DNA of 64,000 nt from DUOA01 sp012839095 (lineage in GTDB: Bacteria > Bacillota > Clostridia > Caldicoprobacterales > DTU083), in NCBI GenBank assembly GCA_050951505.1, contig JBMNJE010000003.1, positions 1 through 64,000 of the forward strand, read 5' to 3'. This document shows positions 40,406 to 49,001 of the stretch, piece after piece. Within the stretch, counting starts at the first letter, position 1. The number at the start of each line of letters is the position of its first letter. The position numbers were made by a program, and so were the translations under genes. The notes beneath the pieces are model-generated. The model was not told the DNA's origin and ran no database searches. It saw nothing but the letters and a program-made list of their open reading frames with translations.

Positions 40406-41335
40406 GTGTCTTCCAGAACAATAGTTGAGGACAAGAAGCTGGCAGGTACAGTAAAGCGGTTTCTCTACTCTCAGAAAGTAGCACCCTATGTACTTGTATC
40501 ACCGTTTATTATATCGTTTTTGATTTTTTTCCTTGTTCCTACAATACAGACTATTAACATGAGTTTCCATAAAGTTATAAGTCTGAATAGTATGGAGTTT
40601 ATAGGCATTAAAAACTATACCCGATTATGGAATGTCCACTTTTTTAATGCCATCAGAACAAACACTATTTATACACTTATATGTGTGTGCACAATGATTC
40701 CCATACCCATAATATTATCGGTAATTTTAAATGACAAACTAATCAGGGGGCGGAATTTCTATAGATCTGTGTTTTTCATTCCATCGCTTACCTCTGTTAT
40801 CGTTGCAGGCGTGTCATTCAGGCTGATATTTGGCTCCTTGCCCAACGCCTTGTTTAACTGGCTGCTCAGTTTTGTGGGAGTAGAGCCGGTCAGCTGGAAT
40901 ATGGAATACTGGCCTGCTATGTTTATCATGGTGTGCCTGGCCTTATGGCGGGTAACGGGGGTATATATGATATATTTCCTGTCAGGCCTGCAGTCTATTC
41001 CGGAAGAACTGTACGAGTCTGCTGACATTGACGGTGCGGATTCAGTAAAAAAGTTTTTCCATATCACCCTGCCGTTGCTGAAGCCCACTACCCTGTATGT
41101 ACTAACCCTGGTTATATTTGAAGGATATCGTATGTTTGGTGAAAGCTATGTATACTGGGAAGAAAACACTCCCGGAGATCTGGGGCTGACCATAACCCGT
41201 TACATTTATATGGAGGCTTTTCGGAAAAACGACATGGGATTTGGCTCTGCCATCGGCATTACCCTGCTATGCATAGTTATGATCATTAACGTGATACAGC
41301 TTAAATCCTTCGGGTTATTCAGAAAGGAGGATTAA
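40406..41335 (+). CDS. ABC sugar transporter permease (MalF/UgpA type)
   Basis: 309 residues with six membrane segments and the cytoplasmic EAA loop ESADIDGADSVKKFFHITLP that docks the ATPase. GTG start with AAGGGAGTG. Two bases before the next permease. No ATPase gene is in the island, so a shared MsmK/UgpC-type ATPase encoded elsewhere is probably used. Confidence 0.93.
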   Translation: MSSRTIVEDKKLAGTVKRFLYSQKVAPYVLVSPFIISFLIFFLVPTIQTINMSFHKVISLNSMEFIGIKNYTRLWNVHFFNAIRTNTIYTLICVCTMIPIPIILSVILNDKLIRGRNFYRSVFFIPSLTSVIVAGVSFRLIFGSLPNALFNWLLSFVGVEPVSWNMEYWPAMFIMVCLALWRVTGVYMIYFLSGLQSIPEELYESADIDGADSVKKFFHITLPLLKPTTLYVLTLVIFEGYRMFGESYVYWEENTPGDLGLTITRYIYMEAFRKNDMGFGSAIGITLLCIVMIINVIQLKSFGLFRKED

Positions 41336-41337
41336 AC

Positions 41338-42186
41338 ATGAAGCATTCCAATATATATCATACTGCAAGGAAAGTTTTGATTTATACTATGCTTACCATA
41401 GTGGCAGTTATTGTGTTAATCCCCTTTTATTATCTGATACTGGCGTCATTCACAGATACCACCCGCCTTTTTACTGATGGGCTGACTCTTGTTCCCAGAT
41501 GGGATCGAATGGGTTTTTTCAACTATGCCCGTACAGTAACAGATCGTGAAGGAGCTTACTGGGCATGGTACAAAAACAGCATACAGATAGCAGTCTTATT
41601 TACAGCGGGCGGGTTGTTTCTCACTTCGATGGTGGGCTATTCCCTGGCTACATACCGATTCCGGGGGAGAACCTTTATATTCATCTTAGTACTTATAGTA
41701 ATGATGATTCCCATTGAAATTCTCATGCTGCCTCTTTATAACCTGACTGTAAAATGGCGGATAATTAACACTAAAGCCGGTGTTATCCTGCCTTTTATGG
41801 TAGCGGGCAATGCAATTTTCTTTTTCCGTCAGTTCAGCACCAGTCTTCCTGTTGACTTAATGGATGCAGGTCGTATTGACGGGGCTACAGAATATGGCAT
41901 ATACTTCAGGATTATGGTACCTCTCATGAAGCCCGCATTCGGTGCAATGACCATTCTTCTGGCCATGATGAGTTGGAACATGTTTGTATGGCCGCTTATA
42001 GTTCTGCGGGAAAACTGGAATTTTACCATTCCCATCGGGCTGGCATCCCTCTTGACTCCTTACGGCAATAATTATGCCCTGCTGATACCAGGCGCAGTGC
42101 TGGCTGTGGTGCCTGTTGTTATTGTGTTTCTGTTCAATCAGAAGTCATTTATATCCGGTCTGGCCAGCGGCGGTGTTAAGGGCTGA
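41338..42186 (+). CDS. ABC sugar transporter permease (MalG/UgpE type)
   Basis: 282 residues, six membrane segments, EAA loop MDAGRIDGATEYGIYFRIMV. ATG preceded by AAAGGAGG. Pairs with the preceding permease to form the membrane channel of the importer. Confidence 0.93.
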   Translation: MKHSNIYHTARKVLIYTMLTIVAVIVLIPFYYLILASFTDTTRLFTDGLTLVPRWDRMGFFNYARTVTDREGAYWAWYKNSIQIAVLFTAGGLFLTSMVGYSLATYRFRGRTFIFILVLIVMMIPIEILMLPLYNLTVKWRIINTKAGVILPFMVAGNAIFFFRQFSTSLPVDLMDAGRIDGATEYGIYFRIMVPLMKPAFGAMTILLAMMSWNMFVWPLIVLRENWNFTIPIGLASLLTPYGNNYALLIPGAVLAVVPVVIVFLFNQKSFISGLASGGVKG

Positions 42187-42216
42187 TACCAATAATAATT
42201 AATGGAGTATGAGACT

Positions 42217-43767
42217 ATGAATGAAAAGATAAAAACAGCAAAAATCAGAATAAAAACCGACTCAGATAAGTATATCATTAATAAAAATATATACGGTCAT
42301 TTTGCTGAGCACTTAGGTCGTTGTATATACGATGGCATTTTTGTAGGAAAGGGCTCTCCCATTCCAAACCGGGATGGTATTCGTACTGATATTGTTGAAG
42401 CGCTTCGTAAGATTAAAATTCCTGTCCTGCGCTGGCCGGGCGGCTGTTTTGCAGATGAGTACCACTGGAAAGACGGCATCGGACCATTGGAAAAACGGGC
42501 AAAGATGATCAATACTCATTGGGGTGGGGTGGTTGAAGACAACAGCTTTGGCACCCATGAATTCTTTCGTCTCTGTGAGCTGCTGGATACCGAACCCTAT
42601 ATCTGCGGTAACGTAGGCAGCGGCACCGTCCGGGAGATGAGCGAGTGGATAGAATACATGAATTTTGACGGCGAATCGCCAATGGCAAACCTACGCAGGC
42701 AAAATGGACGGGAAAAGGCCTGGGGACTTAAATATTTCGGCATTGGCAACGAAAACTGGGGATGCGGCGGCAGGATGCGTGCCGAATATTATGCCGACCT
42801 ATACAGGCACTATGCCACATATGTCAGAGATTACGGTAATTATTCCCTCTTCCGTATTGCCGCAGGGCCGCGTGGTTCCAACTACCACTGGACTGAGGTC
42901 CTGATGAGGGAAGCAGGAGACTTTATGGACGGCCTGGGCCTGCACTATTACACCAGGATTGGTGACAAGGTAGTAGTAAAGAAAGCGGCGGATGGAAATG
43001 AGATTTACCTGAGGGATGAATCTGCCTCCCGTGGTTCTGCTACTGAATTTGGAGAAAAAGAGTGGTTCGGCATAATGAAGGCGTCATGGTTTACAGAGGA
43101 ACTGGTGGTGAATCACTCTGCTATTATGGATAAATATGATCCTGATAAAAAGGTTGCCCTTATCGTTGATGAGTGGGGTACCTGGTACGACAATGAACCT
43201 GGCACCAACCCGGGGTTCCTGTATCAGCAAAATACCATGAGGGATGCTGTTTCAGCCGCTATCAGCCTTAATATTTTCAATAACCACTGCGACCGGGTGA
43301 GGATGGCCAACATAGCACAAACTGTCAATGTGCTGCAGGCAATGATACTTACCCAGGGGGAAAAAATGCTTTGTACTCCCACATACCATGTTTTTGATCT
43401 GTTTGCCCCGCATCAGGATTCCCGCCTGCTGCCGGCAGATATTGATGTGGAAAATTACACTTATCAGGGTGAGGAACTCCCCGGGCTTAGTGTATCAGCG
43501 TCAAAAAACAAGGATGGGAACGTATTTCTTACTATTGCCAATCCTGATCCATCAAACAGCATCGAGCTTTTTGTGGAAATCCGGCCCGGAGTTGTTAAGA
43601 AAGTAGGCGGAAGTATAGTTACATCCGGTAACATGCAGGATTTCAATGATTTCGATTATCCGGACAAAATCAGGGTAAGAAAATTTGACACGGCCAGGCC
43701 CGGGGCAGGCGGCGTTACCGCAACCATCCCTCCCATGAGCATTATTTCACTTAGTTGTGTCATTTAG
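42217..43767 (+). CDS. Alpha-L-arabinofuranosidase, GH51, intracellular
   Basis: 516 residues. IYGHFAEHLGRCIYDGI at the N-terminus, acid/base Glu179 in GNENWG and nucleophile Glu318 in VDEWGTW, with a C-terminal beta domain. It releases L-arabinofuranose from arabino-oligosaccharides. No signal peptide, so it acts in the cytoplasm on imported oligosaccharides. The frame opens at 42202, but ATG 42217 has GGAG at proper spacing. It fixes the probable substrate of the adjacent importer. Confidence 0.93.
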   Translation: MNEKIKTAKIRIKTDSDKYIINKNIYGHFAEHLGRCIYDGIFVGKGSPIPNRDGIRTDIVEALRKIKIPVLRWPGGCFADEYHWKDGIGPLEKRAKMINTHWGGVVEDNSFGTHEFFRLCELLDTEPYICGNVGSGTVREMSEWIEYMNFDGESPMANLRRQNGREKAWGLKYFGIGNENWGCGGRMRAEYYADLYRHYATYVRDYGNYSLFRIAAGPRGSNYHWTEVLMREAGDFMDGLGLHYYTRIGDKVVVKKAADGNEIYLRDESASRGSATEFGEKEWFGIMKASWFTEELVVNHSAIMDKYDPDKKVALIVDEWGTWYDNEPGTNPGFLYQQNTMRDAVSAAISLNIFNNHCDRVRMANIAQTVNVLQAMILTQGEKMLCTPTYHVFDLFAPHQDSRLLPADIDVENYTYQGEELPGLSVSASKNKDGNVFLTIANPDPSNSIELFVEIRPGVVKKVGGSIVTSGNMQDFNDFDYPDKIRVRKFDTARPGAGGVTATIPPMSIISLSCVI

Positions 43768-43825
43768 GCAGGAATATGATACAGACAGGAAGAATTATAA
43801 GGTGAATGGACAGGAGGAGGATATT

Positions 43826-44635
43826 TTGACCATAGCTGAAAACCTGGAAAAATTGTTCTCGCTTGAGGGCAAGGAAATTATGCTGACAGGAGCTGCAGGA
43901 GGAATTGGCAGCGCTCTTGCAAGGGGGCTTGCCGGTGCCGGCGGAAATATGATCCTCTGCGATATAGACGAAGGCGGATTGCACTCGCTGAAGCTGGAAA
44001 TCGAGGCAATGGGCAGAACTGCAAATGTTTATCTGATGGACATTTCCGATCTCGGGAGCATACGAGAGTGTGTCAGTAAGGCGGTGAATGACAGGAAACG
44101 CATAGATGTGCTGATTAATTGTGCAGGCATAAACAAGCGCGAGGGATTCCTTGATGTGGAAGAGCATACATACGACCGAATAATGGATATAAACCTGAAG
44201 GGGCTGTTCTTTCTTTCCCAGGAAGTAGCCAGGCATATGATGCAGCAAAAAAGCGGCAACATTATCAACATAGCTTCCCATAACTCGGTGGGAATGCTGG
44301 GCGGATGCAGCGTATATGGTGCAAGCAAGAGCGCGGTAACTGCTCTTACACGCTCAATGGCAGTGGAATGGGCGCAGTATGGTATACGGGCAAATGCCCT
44401 GGCTCCGGGTCACATTCTTACTCCCCTCACCCAGGTGACATGGGATCACCCTCAAAGAAGCGCATATTTAGAGGAACGCATTGCCATGAGGCGGCCTGGT
44501 TTGCCTGAAGAACTGGTGGGAATTACAGTGATGCTGGCTTCAGACGCCTCATCTTATATGTCCGGCATGATGATTCATGTGGATGGAGGCTGTCTGGCAG
44601 GAGGCTCACCATGGCCATATGATACCAAATATTAG
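43826..44635 (+). CDS. Short-chain dehydrogenase/reductase, gluconate 5-dehydrogenase-like
   Basis: 269-residue classical SDR: TGAAGGIG (21-28) for NAD(P), NCAG (98-101), catalytic Ser151, Tyr164 and Lys168 (YGASK), and a C-terminal MSGMMIHVDGG. It oxidises or reduces a polyol or sugar acid; the exact substrate cannot be read. The frame is open upstream and overlaps the GH51 gene, but a TTG at 43826 right after AGGAGGAGGA is the best start. Five bases before the transketolase gene. Confidence 0.85.
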   Translation: MTIAENLEKLFSLEGKEIMLTGAAGGIGSALARGLAGAGGNMILCDIDEGGLHSLKLEIEAMGRTANVYLMDISDLGSIRECVSKAVNDRKRIDVLINCAGINKREGFLDVEEHTYDRIMDINLKGLFFLSQEVARHMMQQKSGNIINIASHNSVGMLGGCSVYGASKSAVTALTRSMAVEWAQYGIRANALAPGHILTPLTQVTWDHPQRSAYLEERIAMRRPGLPEELVGITVMLASDASSYMSGMMIHVDGGCLAGGSPWPYDTKY

Positions 44636-44646
44636 GGGAGATGATT

Positions 44647-45522
44647 ATGCAAAATTCCGAGACTATTTTAAAGATTCGCCGACTGGCTGCAAAAATTCGC
44701 AAAGATATAGTCATGATGATAGGCTGTGAGGGACAGACGGGGCATTTGGGCGGGTCATGTTCCAGTGCAGATATAGTGGCTGCCCTATACGGTCATCGCC
44801 TCAGGCACGATCCCCGGAATCCCAAATGGGAGGAACGTGACAGATTTATTTATTCCAAAGGTCATGCTGCCATAGCTCAGTATGCTGCTCTTGCTGAGAC
44901 CGGATATTTCCCTGTTGAAGAACTGAAAACTGTTAAGAGTCTGGGTTCGCGTCTGCAGGGGCATCCCGACATGCTTAAGACACCAGGTGTTGAGGCCGGG
45001 ACAGGCTCACTGGGCCACGGATTATCCGTTTCCAACGGTATGGCACTGGCAATGCGGCTTGACGCTAGAACCGGCAAGGTGTTCTGCGTTATAGGTGACG
45101 GGGAGTTAAATGAAGGGCAGATCTGGGAGGCTGCCATGACTGCAGCATATTACAAGCTGGATAACCTGGTTGCGATTGTGGATAGAAACCATCTGCAGGC
45201 TACAGGTCCTTGTGCTGAAAGATTCGGCATTGATCCTATAGCCGAAAAATGGAGGAGCTTCGGCTGGCATGTAATCGAGCTTGACGGACATGATATTCAG
45301 GCCATTCTTGATGCATTTAATGAGGCAGACAGCATAAGCGGCAAACCAACCGTGCTTATTGCAGACACCGTCAAGGGCAAGGGAATATCCTTTGCAGAAA
45401 ATGTTGCATCCTTTCATAATGGCATGCTCACAAAGGAGCAGTATGAAATTGCACTGCAGGAGCTTGACAAGGAACTTGAATCCCTTGTGAGCACGGAAAG
45501 CGGGGAGATGAAACATGAGTAG
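44647..45522 (+). CDS. Transketolase, N-terminal subunit
   Basis: 291 residues covering only the thiamine diphosphate pyrophosphate-binding half: GHLGGSCSSADIVAALYGHR, SKGHAAIAQYAALAE, and GDGELNEGQIWEA with the metal-site Asp and Asn. The second half is the next gene. ATG 44641 is also possible but abuts the GGGGAG. The two chains form one transketolase moving two-carbon ketol units. Confidence 0.93.
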   Translation: MQNSETILKIRRLAAKIRKDIVMMIGCEGQTGHLGGSCSSADIVAALYGHRLRHDPRNPKWEERDRFIYSKGHAAIAQYAALAETGYFPVEELKTVKSLGSRLQGHPDMLKTPGVEAGTGSLGHGLSVSNGMALAMRLDARTGKVFCVIGDGELNEGQIWEAAMTAAYYKLDNLVAIVDRNHLQATGPCAERFGIDPIAEKWRSFGWHVIELDGHDIQAILDAFNEADSISGKPTVLIADTVKGKGISFAENVASFHNGMLTKEQYEIALQELDKELESLVSTESGEMKHE

Positions 45523-46450
45523 AAATTTAAACATGCGTAAGGCATATGGCGAAGAGTTGGTTGCCATAGGCGCAGAAAACCAGAATGTAGTGGTTTTGGA
45601 GGCTGATCTCGGCAAGTCCACCATGTCCATATTTTTTCAGCAGGCCTACCCCGAGCGTTTCTTCGAAATGGGAATTGCTGAGCAGGATATGGTTTCTACT
45701 GCAGCAGGGCTTGCTGCAGCCGGTAAAATACCGTTTTGCAGCACCTTCGCAGTCTTCATGTCCGGAAGGGCATATGATCAGATCAGACAGACTGTGGCAA
45801 TCGGCAGGCTTAATGTAAAGCTCTGCGGCTCATCTGCCGGTTTATCCGATTTCGGAGACGGCTCTACTCATCAGGCTGTTGAAGATGTAGCCCTTATGTG
45901 CGCCATTCCCGGAATGACGGTGCTTACCCCCTGTGATGCAGCGGATACACGCCGGGCTGTGCGAGCAGCACTTAACATTGACGGCCCCGTATATATCAGA
46001 GTGGTACGAAACGATCTTCCGGATTATACCTCAGAAGCAGGGGCTGCTCTAAATAATATACGAGTTATTCGTGAAGGCGGAGATGTGGCCGTTTTTGCTC
46101 ACGGTTCCATGGTGAGCAAGGCTGTGGAAGCTGCTGAGCTACTGTCTTCCCAGGGTATCAGCGCCAAAGTGGTAAGTATTACTGTTATGAAACCATTTCC
46201 GCAAAACGAGGTGCTGAACATTGCTAAAAGTGTTAAGGCTGTGGTAACCGCCGAGGATCATACCTATATTGGCGGACTTGCTGCATCGGTTGCTCTTACC
46301 CTGCGCAAAAGCAGCGTCCCTTTGGACTATGTCGCTATTGATGATGTTTTCGGGCAGTCTGCGCACAGCGTTGAAGAGCTTATGGTGCATTACGGGCTTA
46401 CTGCTGAACACATTGCAGAAAAAGCGGCAAGCCTGCTCAAAAACCGTTGA
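45515..46450 (+). CDS. Transketolase, C-terminal subunit
   Basis: 311 residues containing the Pyr domain (EADLGKSTMS, FFEMGIAEQDMVSTAAGLA with the catalytic Glu) and the C-terminal domain. Overlaps the N-terminal subunit gene by eight bases, so translation is coupled. Split transketolases often act on special sugars in catabolic operons rather than in the central pathway. Confidence 0.93.
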   Translation: MSRNLNMRKAYGEELVAIGAENQNVVVLEADLGKSTMSIFFQQAYPERFFEMGIAEQDMVSTAAGLAAAGKIPFCSTFAVFMSGRAYDQIRQTVAIGRLNVKLCGSSAGLSDFGDGSTHQAVEDVALMCAIPGMTVLTPCDAADTRRAVRAALNIDGPVYIRVVRNDLPDYTSEAGAALNNIRVIREGGDVAVFAHGSMVSKAVEAAELLSSQGISAKVVSITVMKPFPQNEVLNIAKSVKAVVTAEDHTYIGGLAASVALTLRKSSVPLDYVAIDDVFGQSAHSVEELMVHYGLTAEHIAEKAASLLKNR

Positions 46451-46478
46451 AACATTAATGATAAGGGAGGAATGACTT

Positions 46479-47369
46479 ATGAAGATCGGGTTTATAGGGC
46501 TTGGCATAATGGGAAAGCCCATGGTAAGGAATCTATTGAAGGCAGGACACGAGGTAGTTGTATATGACATCATTGACGAAAATGTTGAAATTCTTGCTGC
46601 AGACGGAGCTATACCTGCCGATTCAGCAAGGAAGGTAGCAGAGCAATGTGGAGTTGTCATAACCATGCTGCCAAATTCCCCCCATGTAAAGACTGCAGTA
46701 CTGGGGAAAGACGGCGTTTTGGAGGGTGCCGGCGAGAATACAATCTTAATCGATATGTCATCCATAGCTCCCAAGGCATCCCAGGAAATAGCCAAGGCCT
46801 GTGCAGAAAAGGGCATAAGGATGCTTGACGCACCTGTATCCGGCGGTGAGCCAAAGGCTGTCGACGGAACCTTGTCTATAATGGTTGGCGGAGATAAGGA
46901 GTTGTTTGAACAGGTCAAGCATGATATTCTTCTCAAAATGGGTAGTTCGGCTGTCTGGTGCGGGGACATTGGAGCAGGTAATACAACAAAGCTCGCTAAT
47001 CAGGTAATTGTGGCATTAAATATAGCCGCAGTGGCTGAAGCCTTTACCCTGGCTAAAAAATCCGGTGTAAAACCTGAACTGGTTTTTGATGCCATAAGAG
47101 GCGGTTTGGCGGGGTCAACTGTAATGGATGCCAAGGTTCCCATGATGCTGGAAGGAAACAAAGAACCGGGGTTTAAAATCGATCTTCATATAAAGGATCT
47201 GGCTAATGCTCTTGATACCGGGCATGAAGCAGGCTCGCCCATGCCTCTTGCAGCCTTGGTTATGGAAATGATGCAGACCTTGAAAGCTGATGGACTTGGA
47301 CAGAAGGATCATTCTGCCTTATCAGAGTATTATGCAAAGTTATCGGGTACAGAACTGGCAAACCGATAA
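46479..47369 (+). CDS. Beta-hydroxyacid dehydrogenase, GarR-like (2-hydroxy-3-oxopropionate reductase family)
   Basis: 296 residues. Rossmann GFIGLGIMGKPMVRNLL (4-20), substrate loop DAPVSGGEPKAVDGTLSIM (118-136) and catalytic Lys171 in AGNTTKLANQ. Members reduce tartronate semialdehyde, succinic semialdehyde or similar 3-oxoacids with NAD(P)H. Last gene of the sugar island; followed by a strong terminator. Substrate assignment is open. Confidence 0.88.
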   Translation: MKIGFIGLGIMGKPMVRNLLKAGHEVVVYDIIDENVEILAADGAIPADSARKVAEQCGVVITMLPNSPHVKTAVLGKDGVLEGAGENTILIDMSSIAPKASQEIAKACAEKGIRMLDAPVSGGEPKAVDGTLSIMVGGDKELFEQVKHDILLKMGSSAVWCGDIGAGNTTKLANQVIVALNIAAVAEAFTLAKKSGVKPELVFDAIRGGLAGSTVMDAKVPMMLEGNKEPGFKIDLHIKDLANALDTGHEAGSPMPLAALVMEMMQTLKADGLGQKDHSALSEYYAKLSGTELANR

Positions 47370-47720
47370 ATGAAGCAGCTTACACAGAATTTAGTGGAAA
47401 GCAAATATCTGACGCTAAGATAATTCAATAAGAAAGTGTATATGAGCAGCCTCCGCAGATGTCTCCATCTGACGGGGGTTTTTTTCTCTGCTAATTTATA
47501 TGCCTGTACTTTCTGTTTTTTCCTAAATAGGTTATGTCAATTCAGCGCTTTTTGTTATTTTATAATGAATTAAACGGAAATATATATAATAAGATAGAAA
47601 AACGGAGTAATATTAAGAAAAATGGATGTAGGAAGATGTAGATTAATATATAGGTAAAAATAGAAGGAAATTGATAAAAAATGGAGAATATATCTGATAA
47701 GGTAGCATGGAGGGGTGCAC
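47370..47720. other. Intergenic region between the sugar island and noc
   Basis: 351 bases, very AT-rich after 47480. It contains the island terminator and a TATAAT near 47560 that lacks a convincing -35; no gene is visible. Confidence 0.6.
47450..47485 (+). terminator. Terminator of the sugar operon
   Basis: CCTCCGCAGATG pairs with CATCTGACGGGGG (one bulge, short loop), followed by seven Ts. Strong intrinsic terminator. Confidence 0.88.
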
Positions 47721-48590
47721 ATGATAAAAGTGCTGACCATGCAGGACGGTAAGCCTGCAGCTGACAGCAGTCCCAAAAAAATTGAAAGTATTCCTGTGCA
47801 TTTGATAAAGCCCAATCCTTATCAGCCCAGAAAGAACTTTTCATTACAAGGCCTGGAGGAATTATCCCAATCAATCAAGCAATATGGGGTTATTCAGCCA
47901 ATAACTGTAAGAAGAGCAGCTCAGGAAGGATATGAGCTTATAGCAGGTGAAAGACGGCTGAGGGCGGCCCGGCTGGCAGGACTGGAAACCATACCTGCGG
48001 TGGTAATAAATGTCTATGAGCAGGAGTCTGCTATAATCGCCATGATAGAAAACCTGCAGCGGGAAAATCTTCATTATTTGGAGGAAGGAATGGGCTATGC
48101 CAGTTTAATAAAGGATCATGGCCTTACCCAGGAGGAGCTGGCTGCCACACTTGGGAAAAATCAATCCACCATTGCCAACAAGCTGCGAATTCTACGACTT
48201 TCTACAGAGATTAAGAATATACTGATTAGAGAAAAACTTACAGAACGCCACGCCCGGGCATTGTTAAAATTACCGGATAATGAATCGAGAATGAAGGTCA
48301 TTGGCCAAGTAGTGGAAAACAAGCTGAATGTAAAGGATACGGAAGAAATAGTAGAAAAATTAATACAGGAAATCCAGGATGAGCAGGAAAAACATAGGGA
48401 GAAAGGCAGCAAGCTGAATATAAAGCATAAACAAAAGAAAAAGTTTAAAAGAACAAGGGACATGAGAATTTTTGTAAATACAATACACAGAGCTGTAGAT
48501 TTATTAAAGTCCTATGGTCTGGAAGTACAGTATATGCAATCGGATAAGGAAGAAAAGATAGAGATAACAATAATAATACCAAAGGTCTGA
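47721..48590 (+). CDS. noc: Nucleoid occlusion protein Noc (ParB family)
   Basis: 289 residues. ParB N-terminal CTPase domain (NPYQPRKNFSLQGLEELSQS, GERRLRAARLAGL) and HTH (LTQEELAATLGKNQSTIANK). The first of two ParB paralogues in this locus; by position after the rsmG block and before parA, it corresponds to Bacillus Noc, which blocks Z-ring assembly over the chromosome. ATG 47721 with GGAGGGG. A basic Lys-rich stretch near 230-245. No amphipathic membrane helix is evident at the extreme N-terminus, so Noc function is inferred from context. Confidence 0.85.
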   Translation: MIKVLTMQDGKPAADSSPKKIESIPVHLIKPNPYQPRKNFSLQGLEELSQSIKQYGVIQPITVRRAAQEGYELIAGERRLRAARLAGLETIPAVVINVYEQESAIIAMIENLQRENLHYLEEGMGYASLIKDHGLTQEELAATLGKNQSTIANKLRILRLSTEIKNILIREKLTERHARALLKLPDNESRMKVIGQVVENKLNVKDTEEIVEKLIQEIQDEQEKHREKGSKLNIKHKQKKKFKRTRDMRIFVNTIHRAVDLLKSYGLEVQYMQSDKEEKIEITIIIPKV

Positions 48591-48598
48591 GTCAGAAT

Positions 48599-48865
48599 TT
48601 AAATCTTGCCGCATACCAATAAGATTCCTATTATGATAAAAGCAATTCCTGAGGCAAAATGAATGGTACTCTGGGGTATATATCTGGCTATAAAATCACC
48701 GGCCAGTACACCAATTAAGGAGGAGGCTGCCAGAGCAGCAGCAGAACCTAAAAACACCAGCCATACACAATCCGATTTGGCGGCCATAAGCATGGTTGCC
48801 AATTGCGTTTTATCCCCAAGTTCAGCCAGAAATATAAGCAGAAAAGTCATGATAAGTGTTTTCAT
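48599..48865 (-). CDS. Half-size GDT1/UPF0016 membrane protein
   Basis: 88 residues, three membrane segments, with the family motif ELGDKTQ (15-21). Full-length UPF0016 (GDT1/MneA) transporters have two such halves and move Mn2+ or Ca2+; single-domain forms probably assemble as dimers. The open frame begins 24 bases earlier, but ATG 48865 has GGAGGAG. Head-to-head with parA and convergent with noc, it interrupts the noc-parA-parB order. Confidence 0.8.
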   Translation of the reverse strand: MKTLIMTFLLIFLAELGDKTQLATMLMAAKSDCVWLVFLGSAAALAASSLIGVLAGDFIARYIPQSTIHFASGIAFIIIGILLVCGKI

Positions 48866-48941
48866 ACTCTCCTCCATATACACGTTCAAACAGTATACAG
48901 TCTATTTATACTATTATAAAACCAAAAATATGACTTAACCC

Positions 48942-48970
48942 TTTCAACTGCACGCATTATCCACTATAAT
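48942..48970 (+). promoter_or_regulatory. parAB promoter overlapping a DnaA-box-like site
   Basis: TTTCAA (48942-48947) and perfect TATAAT (48965-48970) with a 17-base spacer. TTATCCACT (48957-48965), eight of nine bases of a DnaA box, lies in the spacer and touches the -10. Confidence 0.55.
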
Positions 48971-49001
48971 AGAAATAACAAGCGATAAAGGAGTGCAGTT
49001 C

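Noticed and set aside
46139..46969. Long minus-strand frame (276 codons) opposite the transketolase and GarR-like genes
   Set aside because: Antisense shadow of two well-supported plus-strand genes; composition not protein-like.
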